Source: Capsicum annuum (lineage: Eukaryota; Streptophyta; Magnoliopsida; Solanales; Solanaceae). Taken from it: a stretch of 64,000 bases of DNA. Both the position numbers and the translations under genes were made by a program. Below, piece by piece: positions 1-11,625 of the stretch (its first letter is position 1; every line of letters begins with the position of its first letter). Location: the NCBI RefSeq assembly GCF_002878395.1, contig NW_025856018.1:211147-275146 (forward strand), read 5' to 3'. Below the pieces are notes generated by a model that was not told the DNA's origin, ran no database searches, and saw only the letters and a program-made list of their open reading frames with translations.

Positions 1-729
1 CATAAAGCTTGAATTTTGTTTAAATAGGGGGTTTTGATCTAAGTTTTCAGTACTAATTTTTTGGAGATTTTTAAATAAAAATTCAAAGCACGGTTGCTTC
101 TCTTACTTTTACAACACTTAAGTTGTATTCTGAGCATAAGACACTTAAATTTTATAGGCTAAATTAGCCAAAATTGAATAGAATGCAAAAGGTTATATTT
201 TGGGTTTGATTTCTGATTTTTGAATGATTTAGGATTTATCATGCTTGAATTTTTGTGTAATTTAGTTCTAGTGTATTCTTGGAACACTAATCTGAGTTCA
301 AAATTGAGAAAGTATAATTTTGAGCCAAGGACATTTTTTCTTCCTTTGACTATTGGGAAAATGAAGGTTGCTATAGCCGCATAATCACTACAATATATAA
401 ACTCTTGCTATTAGGATTCTATTATAGCAACATGTATGTCTCTATAGTAGAAGGCTACAAGCAGAGGCCTTCCAGCTAAAAGCTAAAACTTTTATATCTT
501 TTAATTTAGTCTTTTCTTGACAATTGATAAATTCTAATGAGTTCCCTTGCTGAAATTTGCAAGTTAAACATCTATAAGGGTTGGTGATCAAGGAAATGAC
601 CCCGCCTAAGAATGATTTCCCAACAAAGCTAGCCGGGATTGATAAAGGTATAGGAGAATGAGGCTTTACTTTATGCGGGACATCAACATAAGGAGGGTAG
701 AAAAAAGAGAGTCAGAATTCAATAATTAG
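1..729. other. Unassigned AT-rich DNA
   Basis: No coding region, LTR end or primer site is recognisable here. At about 365-450 there is a short stretch with repeated 'ctatag/tatagc' words. Similar wording occurs near 2033-2095 and 50395-50450, so these places may be remnants of one old repeat family. That link is a guess from eye comparison. The stretch leads into the pseudogene that starts near 730 and may be its upstream untranslated part. Confidence 0.3.
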
Positions 730-1560
730 CTGTAGGAATTCGATTGAGGCACACTGGTGGTAGTTCCCCCTAAGGGAATCTTGGGTTGGGTAAGCGAGTT
801 CTATTTTATACGCCTTGTTGTGCTGTAGGAGTACCCCATTCCCACCATCTATATTTAGGGAGTATACATCTCTATCGACTCTCACACCATCAATGAGGTA
901 TTTGGGGTGAACTATGTCTACAATGCCGAGTAAATGGATAAGGATCGATAGATAAAAATGATACGATTACGGGACACTCTAGTTCATAAGGATTTCATGG
1001 TGCAGGTTTACTTGTCATCCATTAGGGGTATTAACAATGCTTAGCTTTTATCAAATAATGGAAGGTGGTTGAACCTGGTGACCTGGAGGATTCATTTATT
1101 GAACAAAACTACTAACGTGACCTACCCTTAAGGTCTTGTGGTCTTTTATATTATTTGGGGAATTAGGGTTAATGTGGGGCCCAGATCATGATGGAGTGGA
1201 AGGACTTCTATTGAGGCTCTAAGAATGGCCCCAACTTCCCAAGGTTGGTATCAAAGTTATTCAAGCAGGTGGGGTATCCAAGGATCCTACTAAGATGGTA
1301 GTGAAGATGGACATTCCTGTTTACACCTTATGGTTATATTACTTTCTTCCTAAGAGAGAAATATAAAGAAGATAGACGAGGCAGAGAGTATTAGAGAAAT
1401 AGAGGAATCCCATGAAGAGGATAAGAATGATGATGATGAGACCTCTCTCTCTTAGTCCCAATCCCAAATCCTGATCCCTGGATACCAGTTGGATACAAAT
1501 TTGACTTAAGTTAGGAGGTCCATTAGTAGGGGCCCTAAAGCTACGCACCCCTTCCACTTC
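730..1560 (+). pseudogene. Decayed plant retroelement accessory ORF ('putative plant transposon protein' type)
   Basis: Reading frame 1 from about 790 gives a recognisable but broken protein with segments EFYFIR, DSHTINEVFGVNYVYNAE, IRLRDTLVHKDFMVQVY and GRWLNLVTWRIHLLN. There are several in-frame stops, mostly TAG, and a frameshift near 1185. Downstream lies an acidic, probably helical stretch (IREIEESHEEDKNDDDETS, about 1390-1445). The pattern 'EFY... then a short loop, then INEVFGV, then WLNLVTWRI' matches what I remember of the plant-specific domain often labelled putative plant transposon protein, found in the third-ORF position of Athila-like and related elements. It is a distant relative of the ORF at 24914-26836. 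The biochemical role of this family is unknown to me. No LTRs of the parent element could be identified around it. Confidence 0.5.
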
Positions 1561-3057
1561 CTATACCCTTCAGCACTTCATCGAGAGCTCAATAAGGACA
1601 GAAATAAGGGGCGCTCCTTTTATTTCTTGCTTACCCAAATTTGGAAGACCATCAAGTCCATGTTTTAGTGTGTGGCACCCAACTAGAAGCTTCCATACTT
1701 GGATCCAAAGGATTTAAGGGAATTTTCCTTCTTGTGTGATGCGAAAGGAGATGACCCTACCCTAATAGCCTATGACTGATAAGGCACCCAACCTTTTTTC
1801 TTTTTCCCCTTACCCTTTATTTTTTAATGGTGATTGGTTTGATCTAATTTGCAGCATGGACTAGACATAGATGCTAATTATTCCCTTCCCTCATGAATAA
1901 TATAATCTTTTTGGTAGAATTTACATGATTATTAAATTCATGTAATGCTTTTTACTCAAAATGTCAAAATAAACAAGCCAAACATGAGGGAAAAAACAAG
2001 GGAAAATAGGACACTACCACTACCTTATTCATGTGGCTATAGCGGCCTGCGTGCCTCTATAGCTAAGAAAATCCTACTATAGCAGCATAGAAAGTTATCA
2101 CCTAAAAATTTTGTCATACTCAACATATCTTTTTTTTGATCCTCTGTAATATTACTAATGCAATTGCAGACATATTTATTCCTTGTTAATTTCCTAAATC
2201 TGAATTTAATCGCTTTATAGATGACTACTATCACCACTTTCTTACAGTTCAAGAAAGTATAATTAAAATAGAAGTTCCATTTTAGACAACCTCTACGAAA
2301 GTGGATTTAAAACTTATTTTTCATGGACAATAAATTTTAGCCTTGTAAACAATAATAACCATCATGCAAATTAAATTCATTTGACTAAGAGTATCACAGA
2401 TTCCTGGTTTTTTAGAAACAATTATAAGTCAGACACTATGTAATTGCACATTTTAATAATTATTAAAATAGGTATGATTTCACATAAGTACCCAACTCCA
2501 TTAGTCTTAAGCATCTATTTAAACCTTTATATTACCATTAACCAATAGTACATTCATAGTCAAAGTTTTTTACCTAACACCACACAACATATGGCAACTC
2601 ACATCACTAACATAGCATGGATTCTCACAAATTAAGAAACTACAATCACAACATATAAAATTAGAGAAAATAATATCAATTATTATTTGGTCATGAATCA
2701 TTAAGAACTTCTAATTTTAGTCGTACTGAATCTTAATGGGTCATCTAGTATACCTTACATAGCTCTTATAGACAGATACTAATTGGAAACTTCCTGGTTC
2801 CAATTTACTTTGCATGTATCCCTTTAAGCGGAGTCAAGTAACATCCACTTTCCTGGTTAAGAAACCAATTGAAATCAATAGATATCAATTGAACTTAATT
2901 TATACATCAACAACATACCTGCACGAGAGAAAAGAAAGAAGTGGAACCATTTTCTAAAATTCTTTAAAGATTCTCAAAGATTATATAAGGACATTAAAGT
3001 GCTAATTTCTAGAAATCTACTTGACATCTACTATTGTACTGGAAGGTCAGTAACTTA
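1561..3057. other. Unassigned intergenic DNA
   Basis: A short tail of the pseudogene may continue to about 1790 in a degraded frame. After that the sequence is AT-rich with no coding signal I trust. The 'tatag' wording seen near 365-450 recurs at 2033-2095. From about 2920 the DNA leads toward the reversed primer site at 3058. If that site is real, this stretch would be the internal leader of a minus-strand element, but no minus-strand gag is visible. Confidence 0.3.
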
Positions 3058-3070
3058 GGCTTTGATACCA
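3058..3070 (-). other. Primer binding site (initiator Met tRNA type), minus strand
   Basis: Read on the minus strand these bases are TGGTATCAAAGCC, close to the plant initiator-Met primer site TGGTATCAGAGC. They lie 3 bases inside a TGTCATGACCC-type LTR edge at 3074. This marks the junction between a minus-strand 5' LTR on the right and its internal region on the left. It is a short match, so moderate confidence. Confidence 0.55.
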
Positions 3071-3073
3071 TAT

Positions 3074-3400
3074 TGTCATGACCCAAATATTTGAATCATG
3101 AGAGTACCTATTGCAACCCACCTAGATAGAATAACCCCTTACCATCACTTAATGAAAACAAAAAGAGGTGTTTGATTAAAACAAAATAAACTTGTATTAT
3201 TGAAAATCCTTGTAAAATTGTTAATAATTATAACTACCCTATGATCTTGTCTAAATAGGTACAAGATCTACTAAAAGAAAAATAACATTAGACATAGTTG
3301 CCACCATGAGTGAGAGATATGGGATCTACTGAAGTATCACTACCACACATTCAATAAACAACTCTAATCCCTATAAAAGTTTATCCCCTAAAAAGGATAT
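3074..3400 (-). repeat. Host LTR fragment (minus strand), proximal part
   Basis: It starts with TGTCATGACCC, the reverse of a common Tekay-type LTR 3' end, directly beside the reversed primer site. It is cut at 3400 by element A. The remainder probably continues at 46522-46761, because 3' flanking sequence there has the same character and both outer flanks lack other element signals. It is the oldest insertion in the nest. No opposite LTR is seen in the window. Confidence 0.5.
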
Positions 3401-4507
3401 TGAAATACCCTAGGTTTTGGCCTTTGAAAAATTTCCTGAGATTTGAACTCACTGTCCTTGTAATGACTCACCGTACGAGTCGTATGGTGTGGGTACGAGT
3501 CATCTGACTCTATCCATATGGACTCTAGTGGATGGTGGTTAGTATTATTCTATGGTTATGATTTGGGTGGTACGAGTCGTTAGGGGTGGTGATTGTTCAT
3601 TCGGTTGGTCCCTTAATCAATTTAGTAACTTAGTGACTTGACTTGGCTATGAGTATGAGTGGATCACTAAGAGCCATGCGATAGTTTAAGAATGGTAAGG
3701 TTGAGTTGTATGTTATCCTTGTCCAATTTCTTTGGGTTCTTGTCGTATATTCTGGTTAAAAGTGGGGGTTAGGGAGTTGTATGATGGACATTGTATGAGT
3801 TTCAAACTCACTGTCTTGGTAACAAATCAATGGTATGAGTCATATGTTGTAGTCATAAGTCATGGGGTCCACTCATAACCAGCTATCGAATATTTACAGT
3901 TATAAGTTGGAGGCATTCTGGACATTTCTCTTTATTAACTCCTACTGAGGCCATGACATAAAATATATTTTGGGACTTAACCTATTATTCCTAATAAACA
4001 CTCTTAAAATCTCTCTTAAATTCTCTTTCAAGTAAAAGGCTAGGGTTTCATCAAGATAATCAATTAAGGCTTTCAAGGGTGATTTCTCTCCATTTTCCTT
4101 GGTGTCTAAGTCATGTGACTCTTCCCTCATTGTTATTTTAATATATGATTTTCATGGTTTTTTTATGGTTTGAAATAATGGTTGGGGTTTTTGATTATTC
4201 ATAAATGAATATTATTTCTCATGTTTTAATTATAGGTTTCTTTGTTTCTAATTATGGGTTTGCACATGCAGGTGCATGGGGATGGTGATTTAATTATGGG
4301 GTCATGGTTGAGCCCTAAATTGGATGGTTTTTGGTTTTAATGATGGCATGCCTTTGTCCCATTTGTGAAATTATCAGTGAGAATGATCTTGTCACATAGT
4401 TTTACTATTCTGGGAAGCCATGCATTGCATAAATAGTTAACAAAAAATGAATTAGTTTTGGTTGGTTTCCAATGGATTCCAAAAGGCCTTGGTATCCATG
4501 GTTTGAT
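3401..4507 (+). repeat. Element A 5' LTR, first part
   Basis: It begins at TGAAATACCCTAGG and matches the 3' LTR from about 44262. It includes a module of repeated 'acgagtc' words and their near-complements (about 3459-3600 and 3830-3880), which the 3' LTR also has (44320-44460, 44620-44760). Element B inserted after 4507 and the TSD TTGAT is at 4503-4507. No clear TATA box was seen. Confidence 0.75.
4503..4507. repeat. Target site duplication TTGAT (element B, left)
   Basis: TTGAT lies directly before the TG of element B's 5' LTR and recurs directly after its CA at 34564-34568. A perfect 5-bp match is what Ty3/gypsy integrase makes. Joining the outer flanks restores the uninterrupted LTR sequence also seen in element A's other LTR near 45400-45420. 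Confidence 0.9.
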
Positions 4508-7083
4508 TGTAATACCCGTGCTTTTTCTTAGCTCGAAAATCATATCAAGGATATTACGACTTGCTTTGAAATAAGAATTCATTCTTGTACACGTGGTTTT
4601 TTATGATTTTCACTTCCTATCACATGGGAAATTGAATAAGATTTCCATAGATACTAATTTTATGAAAATCCAGTGTCAGATGAGGAAGTTATGGCCGTAA
4701 TATAGAAGGTAGTAAAACTGCCCAAGTACGATAGTGTGGTCGATGCACCATCGGACAAATGAAGGACCGTCGAGCATGACCGTCACATTGACGCAGTGGA
4801 CCTGCTTTTTGAATAGGTACGACTGTAGCAGATGATGGACTATCGTAGGTTCGACGGACTATCATAAGCCGTAATCGCTCATAACCAGTTAGACCAGTTT
4901 CTGCGCAGGTCCGATGGTAGGGCCCAACGGACCATCTTAGGTCTGACGGACCATCATAATCCATTATCGCGCCTTATGTTCAGCTATTCCAGGTCATTTA
5001 TCACCTGACTATATATACCTAATTATACCCGAGTTCATCCATTTTATTCATTATTATTTTACAAAACAAAATTAAGGTTTCTCTCTAAATTCAGTCCCCA
5101 AGAACAAGATCTAATCTTCTTCAAGAAATATAAGGGATTTTCAATTCTTTAAGATCAAGAACATCAAGAATCAAAACTCAGGTATGCATAGTGCTTATTC
5201 ATGGGCCCCTTTTTTCATGTAGACCAAGAACCCTTTTCTAAAACTCAAGTTAAGATTTTTCTTCATGTTTTCATGTTTTGGATGCTAATGTACTTGTGGA
5301 TAAATGTGAAATTGGATTCTACTCCATGATTGATGATAATTTCTATGTATGTTAATTACTATAGTTGTAGATTCATGCACCCGTAAGATTTAAACCCTTG
5401 AATGATTAAATTAGAATTGGATGATGATGTTTGCATATATCACAACTATAATGTGTTTGATTAAATGTCTAGATGTAGGAAAATTTCCTAACTAGCATGA
5501 TATCATGAATCCCCATGAATGTACAAGCTTATGCCTACTAGATGTTTGATGAAATACTTCAAATATACGTATTGTGGTGATTATTATTTATTCAAGAATA
5601 TCAAGTCATGTCAGTTACCTTCTATCAAGTCCTGGGGGTAGTTGTACCCAAAATATTAGCTGTGTACCTAGAGCCAATTCATGTTCCCACGATACTCTTA
5701 GTCAAGCTATGAACTCTTAGACTTCAGATAGTCTTTTGACTCAGGAAAAATCTCCATGATATCATGAACTCAATCAGTTATCAGATATCAGTAGTATTTG
5801 GTTAGTCATGGAATTCAGTAACTTAGTCTATGCTCAGTTTAGTTTTCGTTAATTATGATCAGTGTCTATTCAGATAGGAGTAGGAATTAGCACCGAGTGA
5901 ACCCAAGGATAGGAACTCACCTATTAAATGAGGGTATGATTCTTAGAAGTAATACTTGTATTCCAGAACTATGTAGCCAGCATAGGTTAAGACATCGCAT
6001 CCTTCTATATAAAGGTAGATGAGGTGGCTTAACCTGTTATATGAGGGTTCTCACTATTCTCACTAGAGTTACCTATTATATGAGGTTTCTCACATGTTGT
6101 CCTACCAGTGGCGCGGCATTGAAACCATTCTAATTAGGGCATAGATTGGACCCCAACTTAGCTATTATAGCGCATTTGGGGCATATTATTTAGATACTGC
6201 TTCCCACAGTTTCATGTTGCAGATTAAGGACTGTCAGATACATTAAATCAGTTTCTATAATAGAACTCAGATAGTTCTTCAGATTTTAGGACTGTCAAAT
6301 ATAGTCAAATCAGATACAGTACAAAACTCAGATTGTTCCATCAGGTTTAGGACTGTCAGACACAATCACCCATGCTATCAGTTATATTTAGATATAGTCA
6401 TTTGTGTTATCAGTCTTTTCATATTATTGATATTCAGATTCAGTAATCACAATATCACGTTGTCAGTTACAGTTATGTATTTATGTATGCACTCTTGCAT
6501 GAATGTTAGACAATTAGTTGGCATTAATTATGCATGCAAACTCTTGCATATAGCCTACTTCACATGAATACTCAGTACATTCCATCATACCATTGCATTC
6601 ATGCTATGTTTCTTTTTTTTATGTTACACCATAGGTTCAGAGACATGAGTTCCAGATCAGCAGTTTGTCCTAGTTTCAACAGTCAAGGTTAGAAGTGAAT
6701 TCTCATCCATCGAGGACATGATTATTTCTTTACTATTTCTCTGATTAGTTATTAGTTAGAGTTAGTTGGGGACATGTCCCATCAAATCCTTATTCAAATT
6801 TCAGACAGTAGAGGCTTTCAAACTAGATTCAGACCAGACACGATTTATCATGTTAAGACTTCAGTATTTATAGTTTTGTTTTGGGTATTATATTACCCCA
6901 CTCAGATGTTACGTTATTATTTATGTTCATCATTGAAACTTATGGCCTTTCAGTGCATGTTTCTGCATTAGTATGTTATCTTATCCAGTAAATAGGTACA
7001 AATATTAGTCATGGGTTAGCTTGTGGTCCTTCGGGGTCATGAGCATCGTGTGGAATTTTGGGTCATAAACTCGGGGCGTTACA
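4508..7083 (+). repeat. Element B 5' LTR
   Basis: It runs from TGTAATACCC to GGGCGTTACA, 2576 bp. It contains a region of short inverted and direct 'gacggaccatc' words (about 4735-4970) upstream of a TATA box, then an untranslated leader rich in 'tttctctct'. The 3' LTR partner (11626-13421 plus 33997-34563) is about 200 bp shorter and has many substitutions. Confidence 0.9.
5010..5017 (+). promoter_or_regulatory. TATA box of element B LTR
   Basis: TATATATA lies midway in the LTR, followed about 70 bases later by a pyrimidine-rich leader. The same box is at 12114-12121 in the 3' LTR. Its position at the expected U3/R border supports a promoter role; activity is not shown. Confidence 0.5.
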
Positions 7084-7087
7084 AACT

Positions 7088-7099
7088 TGGTATCAAAGC
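7088..7099 (+). other. Element B primer binding site
   Basis: TGGTATCAAAGC, complementary to the 3' end of initiator Met tRNA with one difference from the usual TGGTATCAGAGC. It starts 4 bases after the 5' LTR end at 7083 and marks where reverse transcription would be primed. Confidence 0.85.
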
Positions 7100-7144
7100 T
7101 AGGTTCAATAGAGCCCTAGGAAGTCTAAAAGCCGCATCTAGTAG

Positions 7145-7800
7145 ATGATGCAGGTCCTATAGAGTGGGAGGAGTTTGTCACTGCTTTCTTAGATAGATTC
7201 TTTGCCCAAGAGCTTTGAAAATCCTAGGTGCTAGAATTTATCAACCTCAGGCAGGGCAATATGATGCTGAAAGAGTATTCTCTAAGGTTTACTCAATAAT
7301 CCAGATACGCCCCTAATATGGTTGTAGACAGTAGATCCAAAATGAGTAAGTTCGCTTCGAGGGTAAATGACAGTGTGGTTAATTAGTGCAGATTTGCCAT
7401 GCTAAACAGTGACATGATCTTAGCCAAACTTATGACCCATGCCCAGTAAGATAGAAGAGCAGAAAATTAAGCAGAGGGAAAACAAAATAAGAAAGCTAGG
7501 ACCGGTATTTTCAATTTCAGTTAGCCTAAGTCAGAAGGAGAAAACCATTTTTAGTTTCATCCTAAGTCATCAGCTCCAATTTCTAAGTTTATTTAGGGTA
7601 ACAATGATAGAGCGCCAGGCTGTAAGTCCTAGGGTAGTGTTAGAAGCGCCTGTACTTATCCTCAGTGTTAGACTTATGATAAGCACTCTCAGGGTGTGTG
7701 TAGAGAGGGTAGTGGCATTTGTTTAGGTAGTGGCAAGCCAGGCCATAGAGTTAGAGACTGTCCTAAGCCAGGTCCTCAGGGTCAATAGAATTGCTCCTCA
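7145..7800 (+). pseudogene. gag: Element B gag remnant
   Basis: Gag builds the particle and binds RNA. The recognisable segments, in order, are: WEEFVTAFLDRFFAQEL, then LEFINLRQGNMMLKEYS, then an arginine/lysine-rich stretch, then a knuckle-like end with SGKPGHRVRDCPKPG at about 7730-7770. The first knuckle cysteines are lost or changed. Stops (TAG, TAA, TGA) occur throughout, and the N-terminal part before about 7145 is missing or unreadable. The order and spacing match Tekay-type gag. It is non-functional. Confidence 0.75.
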
Positions 7801-7899
7801 GTTCAATTCGGTCGCCTAAATCAGCAGTCCAGTGCTACCAGTGGGCAACACCTAAATCTCCTTATGCTCTTCAAATTCGAAAATATCAAGAAAATTCTC

Positions 7900-10800
7900 C
7901 TGATGTAGTTACTAGTACGTTATAGAACTTTCATATGCATGTTTATACTTTGATAGATCTAGGAGCTTCGTTGTCTTTTGTTACTCTTTTTATAGTAGTT
8001 GATTTTGAAATCAATCCCAAAATTCTAGCAGAGCCCTTCTCAATCTCTACCCCAGTGGGTAAAACCATCATAGCCCAGCTGGTATACAGAAACTACCCAA
8101 TTATAATTTTTTAGAAAGTCACTTCAGCAGACCTAGTCGAATTAGAGATGACTGATTTTGATGTCATTCTCAGCATAGATTGGCTTCATTCCTGCATTGC
8201 CACAGTCGACTACAGACACAAAATCATCCAGTTTTAGTTTCCGAATGAGCCCATCCTAGAGTGGAAGGGTAGCGTATCTGCTTTCAGAGGTCAGCATGTT
8301 TCCTACCTTTGGGCAAGTAAAATAATATCAAAGGGATGTTCTTATTCCGAATCTTCCAGTCTTGAATTAGTCCAGTTATTAATGAATATTCAGATGTCTT
8401 TCCCGAAGACCTTCCAGGAATTCCTTCTGAAAGGGCAATAGACTTCGGTATTGATCTTCTTCAAAATACTCAGCCTATCTCTATTCCACCATATAGAATG
8501 GCACCAGTAAAATCCAAAGAACTAGAAAAATAGTTGAATGATCTCTTAGAAAAGGGGTTCTTCCTACCCAATATTTCCCCGTGGGGAGCACCAGTTTATT
8601 CATGTGCAATAAAGATAATTCTCTCAGAATGTGCATTGATTACGGTTAGCTCAACTAAGTTACAGCCAAGAACAAGTATCTTCTTCCTAGAATTGATGAC
8701 CTATTTGACCAAATTTAGGGTTCCAGTTATTCATATCAGGCTATCATCAGCTCAGAGACAGAGAATATGACATTTTGAAAATAGCCTTTCATACTCGGTG
8801 TGGTCACTTCTAATTCTTAGTCATGTCATTTAGTCTTACCAATACCCGAGACACTTTTATGGACTTGATGAATCGTGTGTTCAAGCAGTACTTGGATATG
8901 TTCTTTATAGTCTTCATAGATGATATTCTGGTCTATTCCCACACTGAGCGCGATCATTCAAACCCTCACAGAATAGTACTTCAGACTCTCTAAAATCATC
9001 AGCTATTTGCCAAATTCAGTAAGTGAAAATTTTTGCTAAGGTAAGTAGCATTCATTGGTTATATTATTTTCAGTGATGGCATTAGAGTTGATCCTTAAAA
9101 GACCGAAGTAGTAAGAAACTGGCCTCGCCCCATATCTCTATCAGATATCAGGATTTCCTTGGGTTTGGCTAGCTATTAAATGCGATTTGTTGAGGGATTT
9201 TATTCTATTGCATCCTCTATGTCTAGATTGACTCAGAAAAAGGTCAATTTTCAGTGGTTAGATCCTTGCGAGAAGAGTTTTCAGGAGTTGAAGACTAGAC
9301 TCACCTCAGCTCCAGTCTTAGCTCTTCCAGATGGTTCAGATGGGTTCGTAGTATATTGTGATGCATCCAAAGTAAGTTTAGGTTGTGTACTCATGTAGCA
9401 TAGTAAGGTCATAGCCTACGCCTCCAAAAAGTTAAAGACGCATGAGAGAAATTATCCTACTCATGATCTTAAGTTAGCAGCCATATTCTTTGCCTTGAAG
9501 ATTTGAAGGCATTATCTCTACGGATTTGATGTAGATGTCTTCACAGAACATAAGATCCTTCAGTATGTATTTTCTCATAAAGATCTTAATCTTCATCAGA
9601 GAAGGTGGTTAGAGCTCTTGAAGATTATGACATGAGTGTTCTCTATCATCCGGGAAAGGACAACATAGTGGTCGACACTCTCAGTAGACTGTCTATGGTA
9701 GTGTGTCTCATGTCTAGGACAGTAAGAAAAAGTTAGCCCAGGAAGTCCACCAGCTTGCCAGACTAGGCGTTCGCTTAGTCGATTCTTTAGAGGGTGGTGT
9801 ATGTGTTAAGAGTAGTTAACAATTATCTCTAGCTTCCGAAGTGAAAGAAAAACAAGATAGAGATCCCAGCCTTGTCAAATTAAAAGAGTCAGTTCAGGAT
9901 CAGAAAACAAAAGTTTTTCTCCCAAGGGGGAGATAGCCTACTCCGTTTTCAGGGTCGTCTATGTGTTCTAGGTGTAGAAGACTTAAGGCAGATAATTCTT
10001 GTAGAAGCGCATGGTGCACGCTACTTTATTCATCCAGGGGCCACAAAGATGTACCACGACTTGCGAGATATCTATAAGTGGAGTGGGATGAAGAGAGATA
10101 TTGCAGAGTTTGTGGCTAAGTTCTCTACATGTCAACGGGTTAAGATAGAGCATCAGAAGCCTAGTGGTTCCATGCAGGAGTTCACCAGTCCTACTTGGAA
10201 GTGGGAAGAAGTGAACATGGACTTCGTGATGGGTTTACCTCAAACTCGTCATCAGCATAATTTAGTGTGGGTCATTGTAGACAGAATGACCAAATCAGCC
10301 TATTTTCTTAAAGTTCATACCTCTTATTTAGCTGAGGATTACACCAAGATCTATATTAAAGAATTGGTCAGATTACACGATGTTCTCTTGTCTATTATCT
10401 CAGATAGAGATACGCAGTTCACCTCTCATTTATGAAAAGTATTCCAAAAAGGTCTTGGTACCCAAGTTTATCTCTATATAACCTTTTATCCTTAGACAGA
10501 TGGTCAAGCAGAAAGGACCATTCAGACTTTAGAAGATATGCTAAGGGCATATGCAATTGATTTCAAGGGAAGTTGGGATGACCACTTTCCATTGATTGAG
10601 TTTGCATACAACAACAACTATCATTCCAGTATTTAGATTGCTCCATTCGAAGATCTCTATGGTAGGAGATGTGGATCATCGATTGGTTGGTTTGAAGTTA
10701 GTGAGGCCTATGTCATAGGTCCTGACTTGGTATTCGACACCTATGAGAAAGTCCAGTTGATCAGAGAAAGACTTCGGGCAAGTCCAGTTGATCAGAGAAA

Positions 10801-11310
10801 GACTTCGGGCTGCTCAAAGCCGACAGAAGTTACATACAGATGTTCGTAGAAAATATTCTCGAGTTTGAGATCGGTGATCATGTCTATCTAAATATTTCTC
10901 CCATGATGGGAGTGAAGAGGTTTGGCAAGAAGGGAAATCTCAGCCCCCGATATGTCGGTACCTTCGATATTCTTAGTCACTTCAGCAAGGTAGCTTGTGA
11001 GATCGGATTGCCTTCAGATCTAGACTCAGTTCATCGAGTCTTTCATGTTTGTTTGGTCAAAAAGTGTATAGGTGAACCATCAGTTGAAGTTCCTATTTAG
11101 AGCATAGATGTTCAGAACAACCTCTCTTTTGAAGAGATTATAGTTGAAATCCAAGACTATCAGACTCGTAGATTGAGGAACAAATAGGTCCCTTTAGTTA
11201 AATTTCTTTGGATAAATCAATTCGTTGATGGAGATACTTAGGAAGCAGAAGAAGACATGCGTACCAAGTATCCTCACCTCTTCCCCGCCAACTCAGATCA
11301 AGCTCAAGGT
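7900..11310 (+). pseudogene. pol: Element B pol remnant (PR-RT-RNase H-IN-chromodomain)
   Basis: Pol cuts the polyprotein, copies the RNA and integrates the DNA. Protease: LIDLGASLSFVT near 7950, then DFDVILSIDWLHS near 8160. RT: PGIP to KGFF at 8410-8570, with the catalytic FIDD intact at 8913-8924. RNase H: VYCDAS at about 9350 is kept, but the usual Glu of the ELAAI motif is Lys (codon 9471-9473) and the usual Asp of the TDHK motif is Glu (9546-9548). Integrase: CX2C-type finger, NMDF, ISDRDTQFTS and DGQAER, so the D-D-E triad is kept but stops at 10433, 10493 and 10634 break it. A 31-bp tandem duplication at 10749-10810 and a further indel near 10853 shift the frame. The chromodomain lies at 11130-11290 with motif EAEEDM. 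Not functional. Confidence 0.85.
10749..10810 (+). repeat. 31-bp perfect tandem duplication in integrase C-terminal region
   Basis: 10749-10779 and 10780-10810 are identical. Because 31 is not a multiple of three, the duplication shifts the reading frame after a segment reading LIRERLRA. It looks like replication slippage or end-joining repair after insertion, and its perfect identity suggests it is fairly recent relative to the rest of the decay. Confidence 0.95.
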
Positions 11311-11625
11311 AATACTTACCCTTAATCTTACTCAGTTTCACGTTCAGTATTCTTTACAAACATGGTATTCAGTTTTATGTTCATGCTCCCATTATAAACT
11401 TGGTATCAAGTACCACCGCATACTCAGTTATGCGTTCATGTATCAGATCAGTTAGATAGTTATGCATTAGATATGCAATCTTATTGTGAGAAAACTTAGT
11501 TCTTCAGAACTTTTAGCTATGCATTCATGAATCAGTTACGCATGCATCAGATATGCATGTTTAGGTTATTGTTTCACCTCTCAGTCAGTTTCATTCAAGG
11601 ACGAATGTTCTCAAGGGGGAGATAT
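11311..11625 (+). other. Element B 3' untranslated region with polypurine tract
   Basis: This non-coding stretch runs between the chromodomain end and the 3' LTR. It ends in a purine tract AAGGGGGAGAT at 11613-11623, two bases before the LTR TG at 11626. That tract would prime plus-strand DNA synthesis. The phrase 'gacgaatgttctcaaggggg' is typical of Tekay-type elements and is mirrored in element C at 16261-16290. Confidence 0.8.

Noticed and set aside
7088..7099. tRNA-like sequences at TGGTATCA sites
   Set aside because: These are primer binding sites complementary to a tRNA 3' end, not tRNA genes; no cloverleaf surrounds them.
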